From NCBI GenBank assembly GCA_937983405.1, contig CALJZN010000064.1:1-45283 (forward strand): a stretch of 45,283 nt of DNA, read 5' to 3'. Below, in pieces: positions 43,543 to 45,283 of this stretch. The number at the start of each line of letters is the position of its first letter. Positions within the stretch are counted from its first letter, which is position 1. The notes under the pieces are model-generated. The model was not told where the DNA came from, made no database searches, and saw only the letters and a list, made by a program, of their open reading frames with translations. This DNA is from an uncultured Paracoccaceae bacterium (GTDB lineage Bacteria; Pseudomonadota; Alphaproteobacteria; Rhodobacterales; Rhodobacteraceae). Both the position numbers and the translations under genes were made by a program.

Positions 43543-44069
43543 CGCCGCCCCCGCGCGCGCGCGGCGCGCGCAGCCTCGGCGAGCGTGACCAGCGCGGCCA
43601 GCGCGGTCAGCGCCAGCGAGCCCACGGCCAGCGCATAGGCCGGCCAGACGGGCAGGCCGAGGATGGTGGTGGCCAGCCCCCGCGCGCGCTGGTCCGACAG
43701 CCCCTCGGCCATCCGCCAGGTCAGGACAAGGCAGAAGCCCGCCGCGGCGACCGCGGCCAGCGCCTGCAGCACCGCCACCGTGCGCGGGCCGGCGCGGGCG
43801 GTAAAGATGTCGGCGGTCACGTTGGCCCCGGTGATCTGGGCCCAGGGCAGGAAGCAGAAGGCCGCCACCGCCGCGAGCATCGAGGTCAGCTCGACTGCGC
43901 CGGCGAAGCGCCCCGTGTGCGCGGCGGTGGCCGAACTCGCCACCTCGACGACGTTGACCGCGACGATCGCCAGCAGCACCGCCCCGCCCAGCAGCGCCCA
44001 GGCCGCGGCAAGGCGTTCGACCGCAGCGGCAAGGCCGCTGCGGCCGCTGGCCAGCGGGGCAGCCTTCAC
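43539..44069 (-). CDS. TRAP transporter small permease (DctQ-like)
   Basis: A 176-residue four-helix membrane protein of the DctQ family, which with DctM forms the permease. Helices are visible as WALLGGAVLLAIVAVNVVEV, LTSMLAAVAAFCFLPWAQI, AVLQALAAVAAAGFCLVL and LPVWPAYALAVGSLALTALAALV; the segment LPWAQITGANVTADIF matches the usual region after helix two. The start is GTG within a GTGA overlap with the binding-protein stop. Confidence 0.9.
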   Translation of the reverse strand: MKAAPLASGRSGLAAAVERLAAAWALLGGAVLLAIVAVNVVEVASSATAAHTGRFAGAVELTSMLAAVAAFCFLPWAQITGANVTADIFTARAGPRTVAVLQALAAVAAAGFCLVLTWRMAEGLSDQRARGLATTILGLPVWPAYALAVGSLALTALAALVTLAEAARAARARGRR

Positions 44070-45103
44070 CGGCTGTTCTGCGCCACGAGATCGCGGGCGC
44101 GCGCCACCAGCGCCGCCCCGTCGATTCCCTTGGCGGTCACGTCGGCCACCCAGCGGTCCACCACCGGGGCCAGGGCGTCGAGGAAGGCCTGCGTCTCCGC
44201 CTCGGTCAGCACGATGTGCTCGTTGCCCGCGGCGGTGGCGACCCCGAGGCCCCAGGCCTCGGTCCCCTCCCAGATGTCGCCGACCTCGCCCCACCAGTCG
44301 CGGCCCGAGACCGCGTCGAACACCGCCCGGATGTCCTCGGGCAGGGCAGTCCAGCGCGCCTCGTTCATCGAGACGTGGAACAGCGCGGTGCCGAAGCGCA
44401 TGCCGCCGGCACCCTCGATCTGATACTTCGTCTGCTCCTGCAGCTGCAGCGGCGGGATGACCTCGAAGGGAATGATGGCGGCGTCCACCGTGCCGCGGGC
44501 CAGCGCCTGGGGCAGCTCGGGCACCGAGGTGGGCACCGGCGTGGCGCCCAGCGCCTCGATCGTCCAGGCCCCGGTGCGCGAGGGGGTGCGGATCTTCAGC
44601 CCCGCGGCGTCGGCCGGGCTGCGGATGAGCGTGTCGCGGCTGTGAAAGGCCATGCCGCCATGGGTGTGCAGCCACAGCACATGGACGCCGCCGAAGTCGT
44701 CCTTCAGCGCATCCCACATGTCGAAGAGCGCGAGGTTGGCCGCCCGGGCGTCGCCGTTGAAGACGCCGGGCAGCTCGATCACCTCCGACCGCGGGTGCAG
44801 CCCGGGGGTGTAGCCCGCGACGGTCCAGACGATGTCCACCACCCCGTCGCGGACCTGGGCGATGAGCTCCGGCGGGGCGCCGCCCAGCGTCATCGAGGGG
44901 AAGATCTCGATGCCGATGCGGCCGCCCGACGCCTCCATCACCCGGTTGGCCCAGACGGTCAGCATCTCGCGGTGGGCGGCGGACTGCGGGCTGAGGAAAT
45001 GATGCAGGGTGAAGGTGAACTCCTGCGACAGCGCCGGCGCGGCGGCGGCGAGCGCCAGCGCCGAGGCAGCGGCGAGGCGACGGAAGGCGGGGATGCGGTG
45101 CAT
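44066..45103 (-). CDS. TRAP transporter substrate-binding protein (DctP-like)
   Basis: A 345-residue periplasmic binding protein. The signal peptide runs MHRIPAFRRLAAASALALAAAAPALS, followed by QEFTFTLHHFLSPQSAAHREMLTVWANRVMEASGGRIGIEIFPSMTLGG, a typical DctP opening. LKIRTPSRTGAWTIEALGATPV holds the arginine that normally clamps the substrate carboxylate. The start at 45103 has GGGAGAG before it. It is the first gene of the TRAP operon. Substrate unknown; a sugar acid or keto acid fits the next operon. Confidence 0.94.
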   Translation of the reverse strand: MHRIPAFRRLAAASALALAAAAPALSQEFTFTLHHFLSPQSAAHREMLTVWANRVMEASGGRIGIEIFPSMTLGGAPPELIAQVRDGVVDIVWTVAGYTPGLHPRSEVIELPGVFNGDARAANLALFDMWDALKDDFGGVHVLWLHTHGGMAFHSRDTLIRSPADAAGLKIRTPSRTGAWTIEALGATPVPTSVPELPQALARGTVDAAIIPFEVIPPLQLQEQTKYQIEGAGGMRFGTALFHVSMNEARWTALPEDIRAVFDAVSGRDWWGEVGDIWEGTEAWGLGVATAAGNEHIVLTEAETQAFLDALAPVVDRWVADVTAKGIDGAALVARARDLVAQNSR

Positions 45104-45148
45104 GGGTCTCTCCCTGAGTGTCGGACGGTCGGCGGGGCCGCCACGGGC

Positions 45149-45170
45149 CACGCGCCCCGGGGGGCGCGTG
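45149..45170. terminator. Perfect GC-rich inverted repeat upstream of the TRAP operon
   Basis: CACGCGCCCC (45149-45158) and GGGGCGCGTG (45161-45170) form a 10-base perfect stem around two bases. It lies 46 bases before the dctP start codon. It may terminate a gene from outside the window or lie in the 5' leader. There is no T-run on either side. Confidence 0.35.
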
Positions 45171-45283
45171 GGGCGGGCCTTGTCCGGGCTCTGGCGGCCC
45201 GGCGCGGGCGCCCGCCCCCGTCTGGATAGACGGCCGGGGCGCGCGGGACAAGAGGACGCGCGGCGCGCGCGGCGGGGCGGCCG

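Overview
The window is one continuous piece of a very GC-rich chromosome or large replicon (most genes have almost only G or C at third positions). uvrB style, dense operons joined by ATGA/GTGA overlaps, and the mix of TRAP, CUT1, branched-chain-type and peptide-type transporters suggest an alphaproteobacterium, most likely Rhodobacterales (Paracoccus/Rhodobacter relatives). This placement is inference from gene content; no rRNA is present. Apart from the 3' end of uvrB at the left edge, the whole window is accessory catabolism: four complete multi-subunit importers, one DMT-type carrier, four intact regulators and about fifteen enzymes. No transposase, integrase, tRNA or CRISPR array was seen.

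Block 1 (1058-13187) is a divergent pair of operons around a ROK regulator. Leftward: a CUT1 sugar ABC transporter with an argininosuccinate-lyase-like enzyme, a PfkB kinase and a GlmS/NagB-II-type SIS protein. Rightward: the ROK regulator, a large PIG-L deacetylase and a DMT carrier. Together they look like uptake and breakdown of an amino sugar joined to a dicarboxylic amino or hydroxy acid: deacylation, release of fumarate, phosphorylation, then deamination/isomerisation.

Block 2 (13332-26540) appears to be a single regulon under a MarR regulator. It holds two amidohydrolases with a putidaredoxin-type ferredoxin, a five-gene branched-chain-type ABC transporter, and a P450-P450-SDR-ThuA-SDR-NIPSNAP operon. 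Three related inverted repeats, one of them a perfect 12+3+12 palindrome, lie upstream of the three leftward operons. Shared control and the ferredoxin type suggest an oxidative catabolic pathway in which the distant ferredoxin feeds the two P450s.

Block 3 (26590-28493) is a graveyard: a frameshifted LacI regulator facing a frameshifted ABC ATPase whose Walker A lysine and Walker B glutamate are lost.

Block 4 (28537-41895) is a leftward run of twelve genes: enolase-superfamily enzyme, RraA-like aldolase, amidohydrolase, IlvD/Edd dehydratase, LacI regulator, complete peptide-type ABC transporter, second enolase-superfamily enzyme and an M14 deacylase. It reads as sugar-acid or lactone catabolism, possibly of an acylated or amide-linked derivative. 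Block 5 (42175-45103) is a complete TRAP transporter immediately upstream, likely for a carboxylate linked to block 4.
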